Shown: positions 1 through 8,865, counted from the stretch's first letter. The stretch is DNA of 62,992 nt from CALXOD01 sp964402715 (GCA_964402715.1 CAYODJ010000013.1:1-62992), one strand, 5' to 3'. Notes: a model not told the origin generated them from the letters alone. A program made the numbers and translations.

Positions 1-72
1 GCGAGTGACCGGAATCGAACCGGCGACAATCACGTTGGCAACGTGATGCTCTACCGACTGAGCTACACTCGC
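1..72 (-). tRNA. tRNA-Gly (GCC), 3' end cut by the window edge
   Basis: Read on the minus strand, the acceptor arm GCGAGTG (72 to 66) pairs with CACTCGC at positions 7 to 1. The D arm, the T arm (GGTTCGAATCC) and the anticodon loop TTGCCAA are all present, giving anticodon GCC (glycine). The discriminator base and any encoded CCA would lie left of position 1. A TTGCAA promoter sits just upstream. Confidence 0.95.
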
Positions 73-95
73 TCGTGCTTTCGACGCGCCTGCTT

Positions 96-124
96 ACTTT
101 AAACTTCTTTTCATCAGGTTGCAA
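96..124 (-). promoter_or_regulatory. Sigma-70-type promoter for tRNA-Gly
   Basis: On the minus strand a TTGCAA -35 box (124-119) is followed after 17 bp by TAAAGT (101-96). The predicted transcript start falls about 15 bases before the tRNA 5' end at 72. The same TTGCAA box recurs before several genes in this window. Confidence 0.5.
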
Positions 125-227
125 GCCGTCGCGTGACAAAAAACAATATTTTTGCCGGGGACGCGCCGTGCCGACGTCTCCGTCCTCCCCGGGAAGACTC
201 CCTGCGGATTGACCGTCGTTTTCCGTG

Positions 228-255
228 TTGCAAAACTCGGCGGCGATGCTATAAT
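228..255 (+). promoter_or_regulatory. Promoter of the SPFH operon
   Basis: TTGCAA (228-233), a 16-bp spacer and a perfect TATAAT (250-255). The implied transcript start near 262 leaves a leader of about 65 nt before the SPFH gene at 329. Confidence 0.65.
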
Positions 256-328
256 TCGTCGTCGCGGCATACGCCGGGGGAATTCGCGAAAAAAGACGCG
301 GCGGTCATGACACTGAGGAGATCCTGCA

Positions 329-1846
329 ATGACGCATCAAACCGCTTTCAAGGCTGCGGCCGCCGTCGGAACGGCCGTGATCCTGCTGCTGGTGATCGGC
401 CCGTTGTTCCTGTGGTTCTGCTGCCGCATCGAACCGGACAACGGCGAGGTCGCGGTTCTCATCCACAAAACCGGCCTGAACCTGCCCGAGGGCGAGATCA
501 TCGCGCCCGACGACCGTTACAAGGGGATCCAGCTCGAGGTGCTCGGCGAAGGGCGGTATTTCCGGAATCCGTACTCGTGGGACTGGGAGATAATTGACGT
601 CACCGACATTCCGGCGGGAAAATTCGCCGTGCTCGTCCGCAAATTCGGCAAGACGCTACCCGAGGGCGAAATCGTCGCCCCCGGCAGGGAGTACAAGGGA
701 ATCGTGAGAGAAGTGCTCGGCACCGGCAAACACCGGATCAACCCCTACGCGTACGATGTCAAACTGTTCGACGACCTGAAAATCCGTCCCGGGCACATAG
801 GCATTGTCACGGCATTGTGCGGCGACGATCTGTTCTCGGGAACGGCCAACGATTTCGACAATCATCACGGCTTCCTGGTCGCTCCCGGCCGCAAGGGGGT
901 GCTGCGTGAGGTTCTCAAGGAGGGAACACACCGCATCAACCCCTTCCTGAAAAGCGTCGCCATCGTCAACACCCAGAGTCAGCGCCACGAGTTCAGCGGG
1001 GACGACGCCATAAGCTTTTTCACGGTCGACGGATTCAAGGTTTCCCTGGAAGGGACCGTGGAATTCAACATCAATCCGGACGAGGCGTCGCGCCTCGCCA
1101 ACGAGGTCGGCAACCTCGACGACATCCTGAACAAGCTGATCCTGCCGAACGTGCACGGCTTCGCCAGAATAGAGGGAAGCAAAAAGACCGCCACGGAGTT
1201 CATCGTCGGAGAAAGCCGACAGATTTTTCAAAAGCAGCTGGACAACTATCTCAAGCAGAACTGCAGCCGCTGGGGGATTTCAATCAACTCGGTGCTGATA
1301 CGGGACATCATACCGCCCCAGGAGATCGCGGAGATCATCCGCAACAGGGAGCTGGCGCAGCAGGAAGCGAGGAAATTCCGTCAGCAGATAGAGCAGGCCA
1401 AGTCCGACGCCGAACTTAAACGGCAGGAGAAGCTGGCGCTTCAAAACCGGAACAAGGTCGATGCCGAAACCGTCAAGCTGACAGCGGAAATCGCGGCCAG
1501 GCAGGAGCAGCTGGAACGAACCATCGCCGCGCGCACCGAACTGGAGATAGCGGAAACCGACTACCGCACCATGCAGGCGCAGACGGAGGCGGCGTTGAAA
1601 ATCGCCGAGGCCGAGCGGCAGGTCATCGCCGCGCGCAACCGGAGCGAGGCCGAGGTTCTGCAGCGCAATCTGGACGCATACGGAGGCGGCGAAAATTTCA
1701 TTCGGGCCCGGCTGTACGAGAAAATCGCACCGGGACTGACGTCCATCATGATCAATTCCGACGGAGCCGATGCTTCCATCTTTGGACTGCCTCTGCTTGC
1801 CGCACCGTCCGGCGCACCTGACAAACATGGAGACAACGCCCGATGA
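329..1846 (+). CDS. SPFH/band-7 (flotillin-like) membrane protein with three N-terminal repeats
   Basis: 505 aa. A hydrophobic anchor spans residues about 8-31. It is followed by three tandem modules of about 58-65 residues (about 34-93, 94-151, 152-217), each with the pattern 'PGxxxVxxxxG...GEIxAP...KGIxxEVLxxGxxRxNP'. An SPFH/band-7 domain follows (about 218-350), then a charged, Glu/Gln/Lys-rich coiled coil (about 340-455). Flotillin-type proteins oligomerise on membranes; the exact role here is unknown. The start has GAGGAG 8 bases upstream. The stop overlaps the next gene's start (ATGA), so the two SPFH genes are translationally coupled and probably form one hetero-oligomer. Confidence 0.85.
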   Translation: MTHQTAFKAAAAVGTAVILLLVIGPLFLWFCCRIEPDNGEVAVLIHKTGLNLPEGEIIAPDDRYKGIQLEVLGEGRYFRNPYSWDWEIIDVTDIPAGKFAVLVRKFGKTLPEGEIVAPGREYKGIVREVLGTGKHRINPYAYDVKLFDDLKIRPGHIGIVTALCGDDLFSGTANDFDNHHGFLVAPGRKGVLREVLKEGTHRINPFLKSVAIVNTQSQRHEFSGDDAISFFTVDGFKVSLEGTVEFNINPDEASRLANEVGNLDDILNKLILPNVHGFARIEGSKKTATEFIVGESRQIFQKQLDNYLKQNCSRWGISINSVLIRDIIPPQEIAEIIRNRELAQQEARKFRQQIEQAKSDAELKRQEKLALQNRNKVDAETVKLTAEIAARQEQLERTIAARTELEIAETDYRTMQAQTEAALKIAEAERQVIAARNRSEAEVLQRNLDAYGGGENFIRARLYEKIAPGLTSIMINSDGADASIFGLPLLAAPSGAPDKHGDNAR

Positions 1847-3777
1847 ACAAGCCATCTTTCCTTCATCCTCAAGTCCTGACGGCGGCGGCGTTCGCGGTTC
1901 TGATCATGGCGCTGGCGTGGGGCGGATATCAATGGTTTTTCTGCCGTTTCTACGTGCCGCCCGGGCATATGGCGATCGTGACCGCCAAGACTGGCAGAAC
2001 CCCGTCACAGGGAGCCATCCTGGTCGAAGACGGGGAGAAAGGCGTCCGCAGGGAGGTGCTGGCGGAAGGACGCCATTTTCTCGATCCGGTCTGTTACGAC
2101 GTCAAAATCGTCCCGGCCGTCCAGGTGCCGCTCGGCAAGGTGGGACTGGTCACTTCCAAGGTCGGCAAGGATCTCGCCGCCGGAGAGATAGTCGCCGCCG
2201 ACCACCGGAGCAAGGGACTCTGGCGTGACGTGCTCGGACCCGGCACCTACAGACTCAACCCCGTGGGCTACCGCGTGGAAATCGTCGACGCCATCAACAT
2301 TCCGGTGGGATACGCCGGCGTGGTCACCTCGCAGACCGGCAAGGCGCCGCAGCGCGGAACCTTCGCGGCTCTCGGCGAGAAAGGGGTGCTGCGCGACATC
2401 CTCCAGCCGGGGCTGTACTACATCAACACGCGCGCCTATCAGGTGAACATCATAGAAATCGGAATGAATCAGGTCAGCATGACCGGCGAAGGCGGCAGCA
2501 GTCTCATCGCCGGACGCAACGATTTCGGCGCCGACGGCAACGCCCTGCAGGAGATGCAGTTCAACACTCTGAACACACAGCGGGCCAGCCGGATGGAAGC
2601 CGCGCTCGCGTCAAAACCGCAGCACAACGCCGGACACTCAAGATCCGCAGGCTCCGGATCAAAGCCGGGAACGGCTGCGTCCTCCTCGACGGACGCCAGA
2701 TCTTCGCTCAAATCCGGATTCTTCGACAGAAAGACCGCGAAGGACAAGAGCGCCGGGCGCGGAACCGGAAGCGCCGAGGCCGCCGTCTCGGAGCGTTCCG
2801 CGCGCGACTTCGATGTCAACAGCGTCATTTACGGCATCAGCCGCTACGTCGAATTCCCTTCGCGCGACGGTTTCAAAATCCTTATCGACATGACGGTGGA
2901 GTTCGAACTGATGCCGGAGCATATCTCCCGCCTTTATCTGCTGTACGGAGATTTGCCGCAGGTGGTGGAAAACATCATCCTTCCCCAGGTTCTGTCGCTT
3001 TCCAGGCTGAAAGGCTCCACCTACAAAGCCCAGGACTTCATCATGGGCGAAGGCAGGGAGACGTTTCAGAACGACTTGCGAGACGATCTGGTGAAGACCC
3101 TGGCCGACAAGAACATCATCGTTCACAACGCGATCATCCGGAATGTGGAAATCCCGCCCGACATCCTGGCTCCGCTCAGAGCCGTCAGCATTGCGCGCGA
3201 ACAGAACCTCACCAATCTCTCGCTGCAGGAAACGGCCAAGGCTCAGGCCGAGCTCTATGCGGAACAGGCCATGATCCAGCAGCGCAGCAAGGAGGTTGAA
3301 CAGGAAACCAGCAAGCTTGTGGCGGAAATCGACGCCAACAGGAAAAACTCCGTGGGCAGACTCCGCGCCGAAACCGCCCTCGCGGTGGCGAACCTGGAAC
3401 TGAAAAGTTCGGAGATAAAGGCGCGCACCGTCCAGCTGAAAGGCACGACCGACGTCAAAGTTGACTTCCTCAAGAAGAACGAGCTGGCCAGCGGCGAACT
3501 TCTCAAATCCCGGGCGCTGGGCAATCTCGGACTGCTGTCCGCCCTGCGTTTTGCGGAGACGCTCAACCCCGGAGTGCGGACCCAGATCATCCATGCCGGG
3601 GAAGGAACTCTCTGGACCGACATGAGCCGGTCGGCGTTTGCGCTGCCACTGCCCAAATCCGGCGCCTCCGCGACGGAGGTCTCCGCTGGAAGCGGAACGG
3701 ACGGAGGAAACATTGCGGAAAAGGAAGCTCTTCCGGCGGATTCGAAACCGAATCCCGCCGGGGGAGTCCGCCGCTGA
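1843..3777 (+). CDS. Second SPFH/band-7 membrane protein, with a low-complexity insert
   Basis: 644 aa, a paralogue of the upstream gene. It has an N-terminal membrane segment (about 11-33) and three tandem repeats of about 55-59 residues (about 36-94, 95-152, 153-207) with the motif 'KGVxREVLxxGxxxxxP'. A Ser/Ala/Gly/Lys-rich insert of about 115 residues (about 210-325), absent from the partner, precedes the SPFH domain (about 325-450). A coiled-coil tail follows. The 4-base overlap with the first gene and the shared architecture point to a two-component membrane scaffold. No NfeD-type partner, often found beside flotillins, is visible nearby. Confidence 0.85.
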   Translation: MNKPSFLHPQVLTAAAFAVLIMALAWGGYQWFFCRFYVPPGHMAIVTAKTGRTPSQGAILVEDGEKGVRREVLAEGRHFLDPVCYDVKIVPAVQVPLGKVGLVTSKVGKDLAAGEIVAADHRSKGLWRDVLGPGTYRLNPVGYRVEIVDAINIPVGYAGVVTSQTGKAPQRGTFAALGEKGVLRDILQPGLYYINTRAYQVNIIEIGMNQVSMTGEGGSSLIAGRNDFGADGNALQEMQFNTLNTQRASRMEAALASKPQHNAGHSRSAGSGSKPGTAASSSTDARSSLKSGFFDRKTAKDKSAGRGTGSAEAAVSERSARDFDVNSVIYGISRYVEFPSRDGFKILIDMTVEFELMPEHISRLYLLYGDLPQVVENIILPQVLSLSRLKGSTYKAQDFIMGEGRETFQNDLRDDLVKTLADKNIIVHNAIIRNVEIPPDILAPLRAVSIAREQNLTNLSLQETAKAQAELYAEQAMIQQRSKEVEQETSKLVAEIDANRKNSVGRLRAETALAVANLELKSSEIKARTVQLKGTTDVKVDFLKKNELASGELLKSRALGNLGLLSALRFAETLNPGVRTQIIHAGEGTLWTDMSRSAFALPLPKSGASATEVSAGSGTDGGNIAEKEALPADSKPNPAGGVRR

Positions 3778-3822
3778 CCGTCAAGAGAATCACGTCCGAG
3801 ACACGGACGCGTCCGCATGCCC

Positions 3823-3855
3823 TGCGGCCGTCCGCTGGCGCGGCGCCGCTTTTTT
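3823..3855 (+). terminator. Possible intrinsic terminator after the SPFH operon
   Basis: A GC-rich imperfect hairpin (outer arms GCGGC and GCCGC) runs directly into six T residues (3850-3855), about 70 bases after the SPFH stop. A second small hairpin (CGTCCG / CGGACG, 3793-3809) lies just before it. Confidence 0.5.
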
Positions 3856-3957
3856 CATCCGGGGCGCGTTCATCCTCGGAACGGTGCGCACCCCGTCCGA
3901 CGTGGCGAAACGTAAAATGACGCGGCGCACCGTGATCCACGCTCCGCCGGACGGCTG

Positions 3958-3985
3958 TTGCTTTTTTGAAAAATTGCATTATATT
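3958..3985 (+). promoter_or_regulatory. Promoter of tRNA-Thr
   Basis: TTGCTT (3958-3963), 16 bp, TATATT (3980-3985). The transcript would start about 20 bases before the tRNA at 4013. Confidence 0.55.
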
Positions 3986-4012
3986 CATCGGCGGCGACGG
4001 ATATCCGTTAGG

Positions 4013-4088
4013 GCCAATGTAGCTCAGCTGGTAGAGCAATTCACTCGTAATGAATAGGTCATCGGTTCAAATCCGATCATTGGCTCCA
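4013..4088 (+). tRNA. tRNA-Thr (CGT)
   Basis: The acceptor arm GCCAATG (4013-4019) pairs with CATTGGC (4078-4084), followed by discriminator T and an encoded CCA (4086-4088). The anticodon loop CTCGTAA gives anticodon CGT (threonine, ACG codons). The T arm GGTTCAAATCC and a standard D arm are present. Confidence 0.96.
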
Positions 4089-4175
4089 TATTCAACTTAC
4101 TGCGTTACAGCGACTTGCAAAAACCGGTAAAAATCCCGTTTCAGCCCGTCTTGGCGCCGTTTTGGCGCCGATTTC

Positions 4176-4207
4176 ATAAAAAAATCCGGCACGCGATGTG
4201 CCGGATT
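4176..4207 (-). terminator. Intrinsic terminator (minus strand)
   Basis: A perfect 10-bp stem (AATCCGGCAC / GTGCCGGATT, 4183-4207) with a 5-nt loop is followed on the minus strand by a run of Ts (4184-4177). It is the second of two terminators downstream of the Gfo/Idh operon. It also separates that operon from tRNA-Thr. Confidence 0.7.
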
Positions 4208-4298
4208 CAGACGCCGTCGGACAGAGATTTCAGTCAGAGTTCTTTCCAGCTTGACCGCTGTATGTCACCAGCGCATGGAAAGAAAGTTCCGAAAGCGC

Positions 4299-4332
4299 AA
4301 AAAGGCCGCCGCCGCAAACCCATGCGGCGGCG
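4299..4332 (-). terminator. Intrinsic terminator of the Gfo/Idh operon
   Basis: A perfect 10-bp GC stem (CGCCGCCGCA / TGCGGCGGCG, 4307-4332) with a 6-nt loop is followed on the minus strand by five Ts (4303-4299). It lies about 55 bases after the Gfo/Idh stop codon. Confidence 0.75.
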
Positions 4333-4386
4333 ACCCTTCGACCACTCCCGACGGAGGCGTCGCGGCCTGTCCGGGCCGACTATGAG

Positions 4387-5400
4387 TCAGAGCCGGACTT
4401 TGCGCCCGGTGAGCGCGGAACGTTCCTCCGCCAGAGCGATGCGGAGCGTTTCGCGGGTGCTTTGAGGCATACACTGCTGAGGCATCCGATCCTGACGGAC
4501 GCAGCGGGCGAAATAGGCCACTTCATTGGCGTAGCAGTCTCCTTCTGTCTCGATATTTTCCTTCTCGCGGTCGGCGCGGAGCACCACGATATTTTTCTGA
4601 TCTTTGCAGAAGAGCGTCGCGTCCTCGAAGATCGCGCTGTAGCCCGCCACCCATTCCGCGCCATCCTTTCCGCCATGGGACCAGCTCGTCTCGGACGACA
4701 CCAGAGGTCCGCCGTCATATATGTAGTTCGTCAGCGCGTCGTCGATCGCTCCGGTGTGGTGGGTGCAGCCGAACGTGACGACCGCGTCGGGCACGCCGAG
4801 CAGATAATTGATGAAATCAATGTCGTGAATGTGCATGTCCAGCAGAGCACCCCCGCTGCGCTTGCCGTCCTGGAACCAATTGTTGAGCCCGCACGGCAGA
4901 CCGCCGATGCGGCGGGTCGCCAGACGAAGCAGCCGACCGTATTTGCGGCTGTCGTAGGCGGTTTTCAGCGCGTCGAACGCCGGATGAAAGCGGAGACACT
5001 GAGCAATCATGAGCTTTTTTCCAGTCTCGTCGGCGGCGCGCACCATCGCGTCCGCCTGGGCGAGCGTCCTGGCCATCGGCTTTTCGCTGAGCACGTGCAG
5101 CCCGGCCCGCAGAGCTTTGACGGCATACTTGGCATGGAGATCGGTGGGAACGCAGATGTCGACAAAGTCCAGTTCCTCGTTCTTCAGCATGCTTTCGAAG
5201 GAATGATAGAGATGCAGTCCCTCCATCTCTGTCTTTCCGCTGCCGCCGATATTTATTTCGGACGCGTCGCTCTCCAGCTGAGCCGGACAGTTGTCGGCAA
5301 GAGCGACGAGCTGACAGTCCTCCTGATTTCTGTAACACGCCGCGTGAAAGTGCCCGATACCGCCGAACCCGAGAATGGCGGCACGTAATTTCCTGCTCAT
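4387..5400 (-). CDS. Gfo/Idh/MocA-family oxidoreductase
   Basis: 337 aa. The N-terminal Rossmann motif 'ILGFGGIGHFHAACY' binds NAD(P). 'HVLSEKPMARTLAQAD' carries the family's EKP signature, and the C-terminal half is the usual alpha/beta substrate domain with a conserved-type His in 'DMHIHDIDF'. Members oxidise or isomerise sugars, inositols and similar polyols; the substrate cannot be read here. The start has GGAGGAA 8 bases upstream, and that ribosome site overlaps the last codons of the sugar-isomerase gene just before it. The two genes are therefore tightly coupled and likely act in one sugar-catabolic pathway. Confidence 0.88.
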   Translation of the reverse strand: MSRKLRAAILGFGGIGHFHAACYRNQEDCQLVALADNCPAQLESDASEINIGGSGKTEMEGLHLYHSFESMLKNEELDFVDICVPTDLHAKYAVKALRAGLHVLSEKPMARTLAQADAMVRAADETGKKLMIAQCLRFHPAFDALKTAYDSRKYGRLLRLATRRIGGLPCGLNNWFQDGKRSGGALLDMHIHDIDFINYLLGVPDAVVTFGCTHHTGAIDDALTNYIYDGGPLVSSETSWSHGGKDGAEWVAGYSAIFEDATLFCKDQKNIVVLRADREKENIETEGDCYANEVAYFARCVRQDRMPQQCMPQSTRETLRIALAEERSALTGRKVRL

Positions 5401-5403
5401 CGA

Positions 5404-6255
5404 CTATTCCTCCTTCAACGTCTTCTCAACCAGTTTCCGCAGCAGCTTAATCGCCTTGATGATGTCTTTCGTCTGCTGCTCGCCTTCGATTTCACGCTCG
5501 ATTATGATGTCACCCGTGAAACCGATCTCATGCAGCCTGGGAATCAGCTTCTTGAAATTGCTCTTCCCCTCGCCGATCGCCGTCTCCTGCCCCAATTCCC
5601 TGCCGCTGGTGGGATACAGTCCGTCCTTGGCATGCAGATTGGTGACGTATTTTCCGAAAACATCCAGAGCGTCCAGCGGGTTGGCCTTGCCGTAAAGAAT
5701 CACGTTCGCGGTATCGAAGTTTATGCCGAGATTCGGCAGCGCCAGATCCTCGATGACCCGCAGAAGAGTCACCGGCGTCTCCTGGCCGGTCTCGAACCAG
5801 AAACCGAGTCCCAGTTTCCGGCAGTATCCCGCCACCTCTCCGATCGCGTCCAAGGTCCCCTGATACAGCGGATCCGACGGATTCTCCGGAATGAAGCCGC
5901 AATGCGTGATGATCGCCGGTGCCCCGCACCATGACGCGAAATCGGCGCCCTGCTTCAGCTCCGCGACCCGCAGTTTCCTGGTTCCCGGCGGCACAAGGCC
6001 CAACGAGCCGGGACCGTCCACAAAGTTCCAGACATGCTTGCCGGAGTAACCCGCCCATACGGCCGCCAGACGCACTGCGCTGTCCTTGGAGTAGCGTTTG
6101 ATCTTCTTCGCGTTCTCCTTGGTCCATTTCGTCATGTCCCAGTTGCAGAGCTGGGTCACGCCGACCCCGTGCGCGGCGATGGACTCGAAGGGATTGCCTC
6201 CGTCCGCCGCAAACGCGGACAACACACCTACTTCCATAATCTTCTTCCGAGACAT
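5404..6255 (-). CDS. Sugar phosphate isomerase/epimerase-type TIM-barrel protein
   Basis: 283 aa, xylose-isomerase-like TIM barrel. Metal-binding-type residues are seen in 'FWFETGQET', 'NLGINFDTANVILYG', 'VTNLHAKDGLYPT' and 'GDIIIEREIEG', the arrangement of IolE/IolI/YcjR-type enzymes. The ATG at 6255 is preferred because AGAGGAGGA lies 9 bases upstream; a longer frame opening at 6330 lacks such a site. It is the first gene of a two-gene operon with the Gfo/Idh enzyme (3-base gap). A perfect 25-bp inverted repeat about 80 bases upstream may be the operator. The exact substrate is not known. Confidence 0.85.
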   Translation of the reverse strand: MSRKKIMEVGVLSAFAADGGNPFESIAAHGVGVTQLCNWDMTKWTKENAKKIKRYSKDSAVRLAAVWAGYSGKHVWNFVDGPGSLGLVPPGTRKLRVAELKQGADFASWCGAPAIITHCGFIPENPSDPLYQGTLDAIGEVAGYCRKLGLGFWFETGQETPVTLLRVIEDLALPNLGINFDTANVILYGKANPLDALDVFGKYVTNLHAKDGLYPTSGRELGQETAIGEGKSNFKKLIPRLHEIGFTGDIIIEREIEGEQQTKDIIKAIKLLRKLVEKTLKEE

Positions 6256-6332
6256 GTGCCGACATCCTCCTCTGATTGATCGGACTTCCGTACGCACCGG
6301 CGCCGCCGACTGACGGAAAGCGGCGCGCAACG

Positions 6333-6357
6333 TTCACATTTGCCACGTTTATGTGAA
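6333..6357. promoter_or_regulatory. Candidate operator: perfect inverted repeat
   Basis: TTCACAT - 11 bp - ATGTGAA, a perfect 7-bp dyad. The arm spacing (centres about 18 bp apart) suits a dimeric repressor. It lies about 80 bp upstream of the sugar-isomerase/oxidoreductase operon, in an otherwise gene-free 230-bp gap next to murC. No regulator gene is adjacent. Confidence 0.4.
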
Positions 6358-6488
6358 AAATCAATGAACCATTCGAAAAAACAATCTACTTTTTTCCACG
6401 ACGGCACGCCCCCCGGCGCCGGAGAAAAACAACCCGCTGCAGGAAAACGGCGCCTCCCGCGCGCAGTTCCGCCGTTCCGGGGAAGGTG

Positions 6489-7754
6489 TCACATGAGCGG
6501 GGTCTCCGGCCCGCACAGAAACGGCAGCACCCTGTCGACGTCGCCCGCGCCGATCACCGCAATCAGCAGAGGCGCCGCGGGTCGATCCGCCAGCAGCGCG
6601 GCGGCCAGATCCTCCCAGGAATCGTCCCGGTACGACGCGACGCCTCCTATCCGTGCGGCAAGCTCGGCTCCGCCGACCTCTCCGTCCCCGCTCCATGCCG
6701 AGAAGACCGGTGCTATCACCACCGAATCGGCACGCCGCAACGTCTCGGCGAAAACGTTCAGATACTTCCTCAGCCTGGCGTAGCGGTGCGGCTGAAAGAG
6801 AACCCGCAGATGCCATCCGGGATATCTTGTCCGCAGGAATTCCAGCGACGCCGCCACCTCCGCCGGATGGTGGGCATAATCCTCGATCACGGTCAGCGCC
6901 GCCTCGCTGCGGCGTACAGTCATCCTGCGCACCACGCCCGGAAAGGTCGCCGCCGCTTTCACCGCCGCCTCCCGCTCCACTCCCAAGCGGACCGCCGCCT
7001 CCACGGACAGGAAAGCGTTTCGGCGCTGGAATCCAATCAGCGCAAGCGGGAACGCGTCGGCGTCGGACAGACGATACGCCTCCGCATGCGGATGGAACGC
7101 GAACCAGCCATGCGGCACCGAGTCTGCGAAATAAAGCAGCCGTTCACACCGCCGCGCGAAACGACGGAAGTTGTCGCGCAGCGCGGCCTCTCCTCCGACG
7201 CTCCACGCGTGATCATCGTCGGCGTTCGGAACCACGCCGAGCCATGAGCGCAGCATTGTGTGCGTCCCGTCGCTTTCATCCGCCTCGGTGACAAAAACAT
7301 CTCCGTCGCCGGCATGCCCGGACGGCATGCCGGGGACCGCGCCGCCGATCATATGCCCCGGATTCATGCCGCAGTTCCGCAGTATGTGCGTCAGCAGGGC
7401 GGCGACGGAAGTCTTGCCGTGAGAACCGGAGACCGACACCGTCCGCCGGTAGGCGAGCGCGAGACGCGAGAGGAAGTCGCCGCGCCTGATTTCCGGTATG
7501 TTCAGCTCCCGCGCCCGCCGACGCTCGGGGTTGTCCGCGGGAACGGCGGAGGAGAAAATCAATCCGTCCGCATCCCCCGGCACCTGCGACGCCCTGTGTC
7601 CGTGAAACACGACGGCCCCCGCCGCGCGCAGCGCCGAAGTCTTGTCATTGAGCTCGAGATCCGAACCGGCCACCGCGACGCCCTGCTCCAGGGCAATCGT
7701 CGCCAAGGGCGCCATGCCCGCGCCGCCGATTCCGACGAAATAGAGCTTTCTCAA
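6489..7754 (-). CDS. murC: UDP-N-acetylmuramate--L-alanine ligase
   Basis: 421 aa, a Mur ligase acting in the cytoplasm at the first amino-acid addition to UDP-MurNAc. The N-terminal Rossmann-like segment is 'FVGIGGAGMAPLA', the ATP loop 'SGSHGKTS' lies at about 109-116, 'FVTEADESDGT' supplies the acidic metal site, and 'VIEDYAHHPAEV' is the MurC/Mpl signature. It uses a TTG start with GGGAG 8 bases upstream. At 421 aa it is slightly short for MurC (about 450-490). Mpl is a possible alternative, but the start and motif spacing fit MurC. It stands outside any dcw cluster; murD is 29 kb away. Confidence 0.85.
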   Translation of the reverse strand: MRKLYFVGIGGAGMAPLATIALEQGVAVAGSDLELNDKTSALRAAGAVVFHGHRASQVPGDADGLIFSSAVPADNPERRRARELNIPEIRRGDFLSRLALAYRRTVSVSGSHGKTSVAALLTHILRNCGMNPGHMIGGAVPGMPSGHAGDGDVFVTEADESDGTHTMLRSWLGVVPNADDDHAWSVGGEAALRDNFRRFARRCERLLYFADSVPHGWFAFHPHAEAYRLSDADAFPLALIGFQRRNAFLSVEAAVRLGVEREAAVKAAATFPGVVRRMTVRRSEAALTVIEDYAHHPAEVAASLEFLRTRYPGWHLRVLFQPHRYARLRKYLNVFAETLRRADSVVIAPVFSAWSGDGEVGGAELAARIGGVASYRDDSWEDLAAALLADRPAAPLLIAVIGAGDVDRVLPFLCGPETPLM

Positions 7755-7885
7755 CGTTCATTCTCCCGATTACAGGCCGCCCCGGCGGAAGAGAAACGTG
7801 ATTGCGCGGGAAGTCATCCGGACGGAGGAAGGCCGCACCGCCATGGAACCCCCGAATCTCGATCCCCCCGTCCGGACTCCGCCAG

Positions 7886-8827
7886 TCAGTCTTCCCGACC
7901 GATTTTCAGTCTTGCGAAGTACAATTGAACCGCGTTCCAGAGATTGTGCCAGAAAACGTAGCACGCCGGTCCGAGCGCCACCGCCGGATTGGCGTAGGAC
8001 AGAGCCAAATAGATGGTCAACGTGGTGTTCTTCTGTCCGAGAGATTGACTGGCCTCCCGTTTGAATCTCCTTCCTCCCAGCAGATACCCCAGCGAGAAAT
8101 TAAGCGCGCATATCAGCATCGTCGCCGCGCACACCTCAACCACCAGGCGCAGGGCGTTGTTCAGGCTGTCCCGTAGAAAGTTGGAAGTGGCGGCGGATAT
8201 CAGGAACAGACTGAAAGTCCAGAGCAGAAACGACAGGTTGCCAAGTCTTGCGAGCCAGAGCGGCGAAGGCCTGTAGAACTTCCGCGTCAGCAAGGCGACT
8301 GTCACCGGAGCGCCCAGCACGAACAGCAGATTACGGAAGACATGGCCGCACAGCCCCTGCGCGTCAACGCCCAGAAAGAGGGGGAGCATCAGCGGCAGCC
8401 CCAGAGCCGCCGCGCCCGTCGTCAGCAAAAACGAAGACGTCACATATTCCTCCCTGCCGTCGAGAAACGTCATGACCACCGGGGCGGCGGCGGCGGTCGG
8501 CGTGACTCCCACGAAAAAAGACGCCAGCGCCAAATCATGACCTCCTCCGCACGACCGCACCAGCCAGAAAGCGAACGGCCCGATCGCCAGATTGGCGGCA
8601 ACCAGAAAAAAATGACTTGAATGCAGAAAGAACGGCGCACGCCTCATGCGGAGAAAGACCAGCAGCAGCATGACCATGATGAGATAGCGGATCAGGAAGT
8701 CCAGAACATGAGCCTGCGGAAAAACCATTCCCAGCGCAATAGCCGCCAGAATTCCGCCGGTACGGGAAAATTCTTTGACAAAGCGCATCTCCACCGTATC
8801 TGATCCGTCATGTTCCGCGGTCGACAC
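7886..8827 (-). CDS. Bile acid:sodium symporter (BASS/SBF)-family transporter
   Basis: 313 aa, about nine to ten hydrophobic membrane segments. 'SQSLGQKNTTLTIYLAL' followed by 'PACYVFWHNLWN' matches the sodium-binding crossover region of BASS-family carriers, which move organic anions or arsenite-type substrates with sodium. The substrate is unknown. The GTG at 8827 is chosen: GGAGG lies 5 bases upstream and the promoter at 8866-8894 leaves it as the first good start. A TTG at 8869 in frame would lie inside the -10 box. It stands alone, divergent from the GT39-like gene. Confidence 0.82.
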   Translation of the reverse strand: MSTAEHDGSDTVEMRFVKEFSRTGGILAAIALGMVFPQAHVLDFLIRYLIMVMLLLVFLRMRRAPFFLHSSHFFLVAANLAIGPFAFWLVRSCGGGHDLALASFFVGVTPTAAAAPVVMTFLDGREEYVTSSFLLTTGAAALGLPLMLPLFLGVDAQGLCGHVFRNLLFVLGAPVTVALLTRKFYRPSPLWLARLGNLSFLLWTFSLFLISAATSNFLRDSLNNALRLVVEVCAATMLICALNFSLGYLLGGRRFKREASQSLGQKNTTLTIYLALSYANPAVALGPACYVFWHNLWNAVQLYFARLKIGRED

Positions 8828-8865
8828 GTCGTCCTCCGCGCAGCCGTCCCGCCGAAATGTCCGGA

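Noticed and set aside
4151..4170. Tandem TTGGCGCCG repeat after tRNA-Thr as an att site
   Set aside because: A short local duplication of a GGCGCC palindrome; no integrase or second copy of the tRNA end is present.
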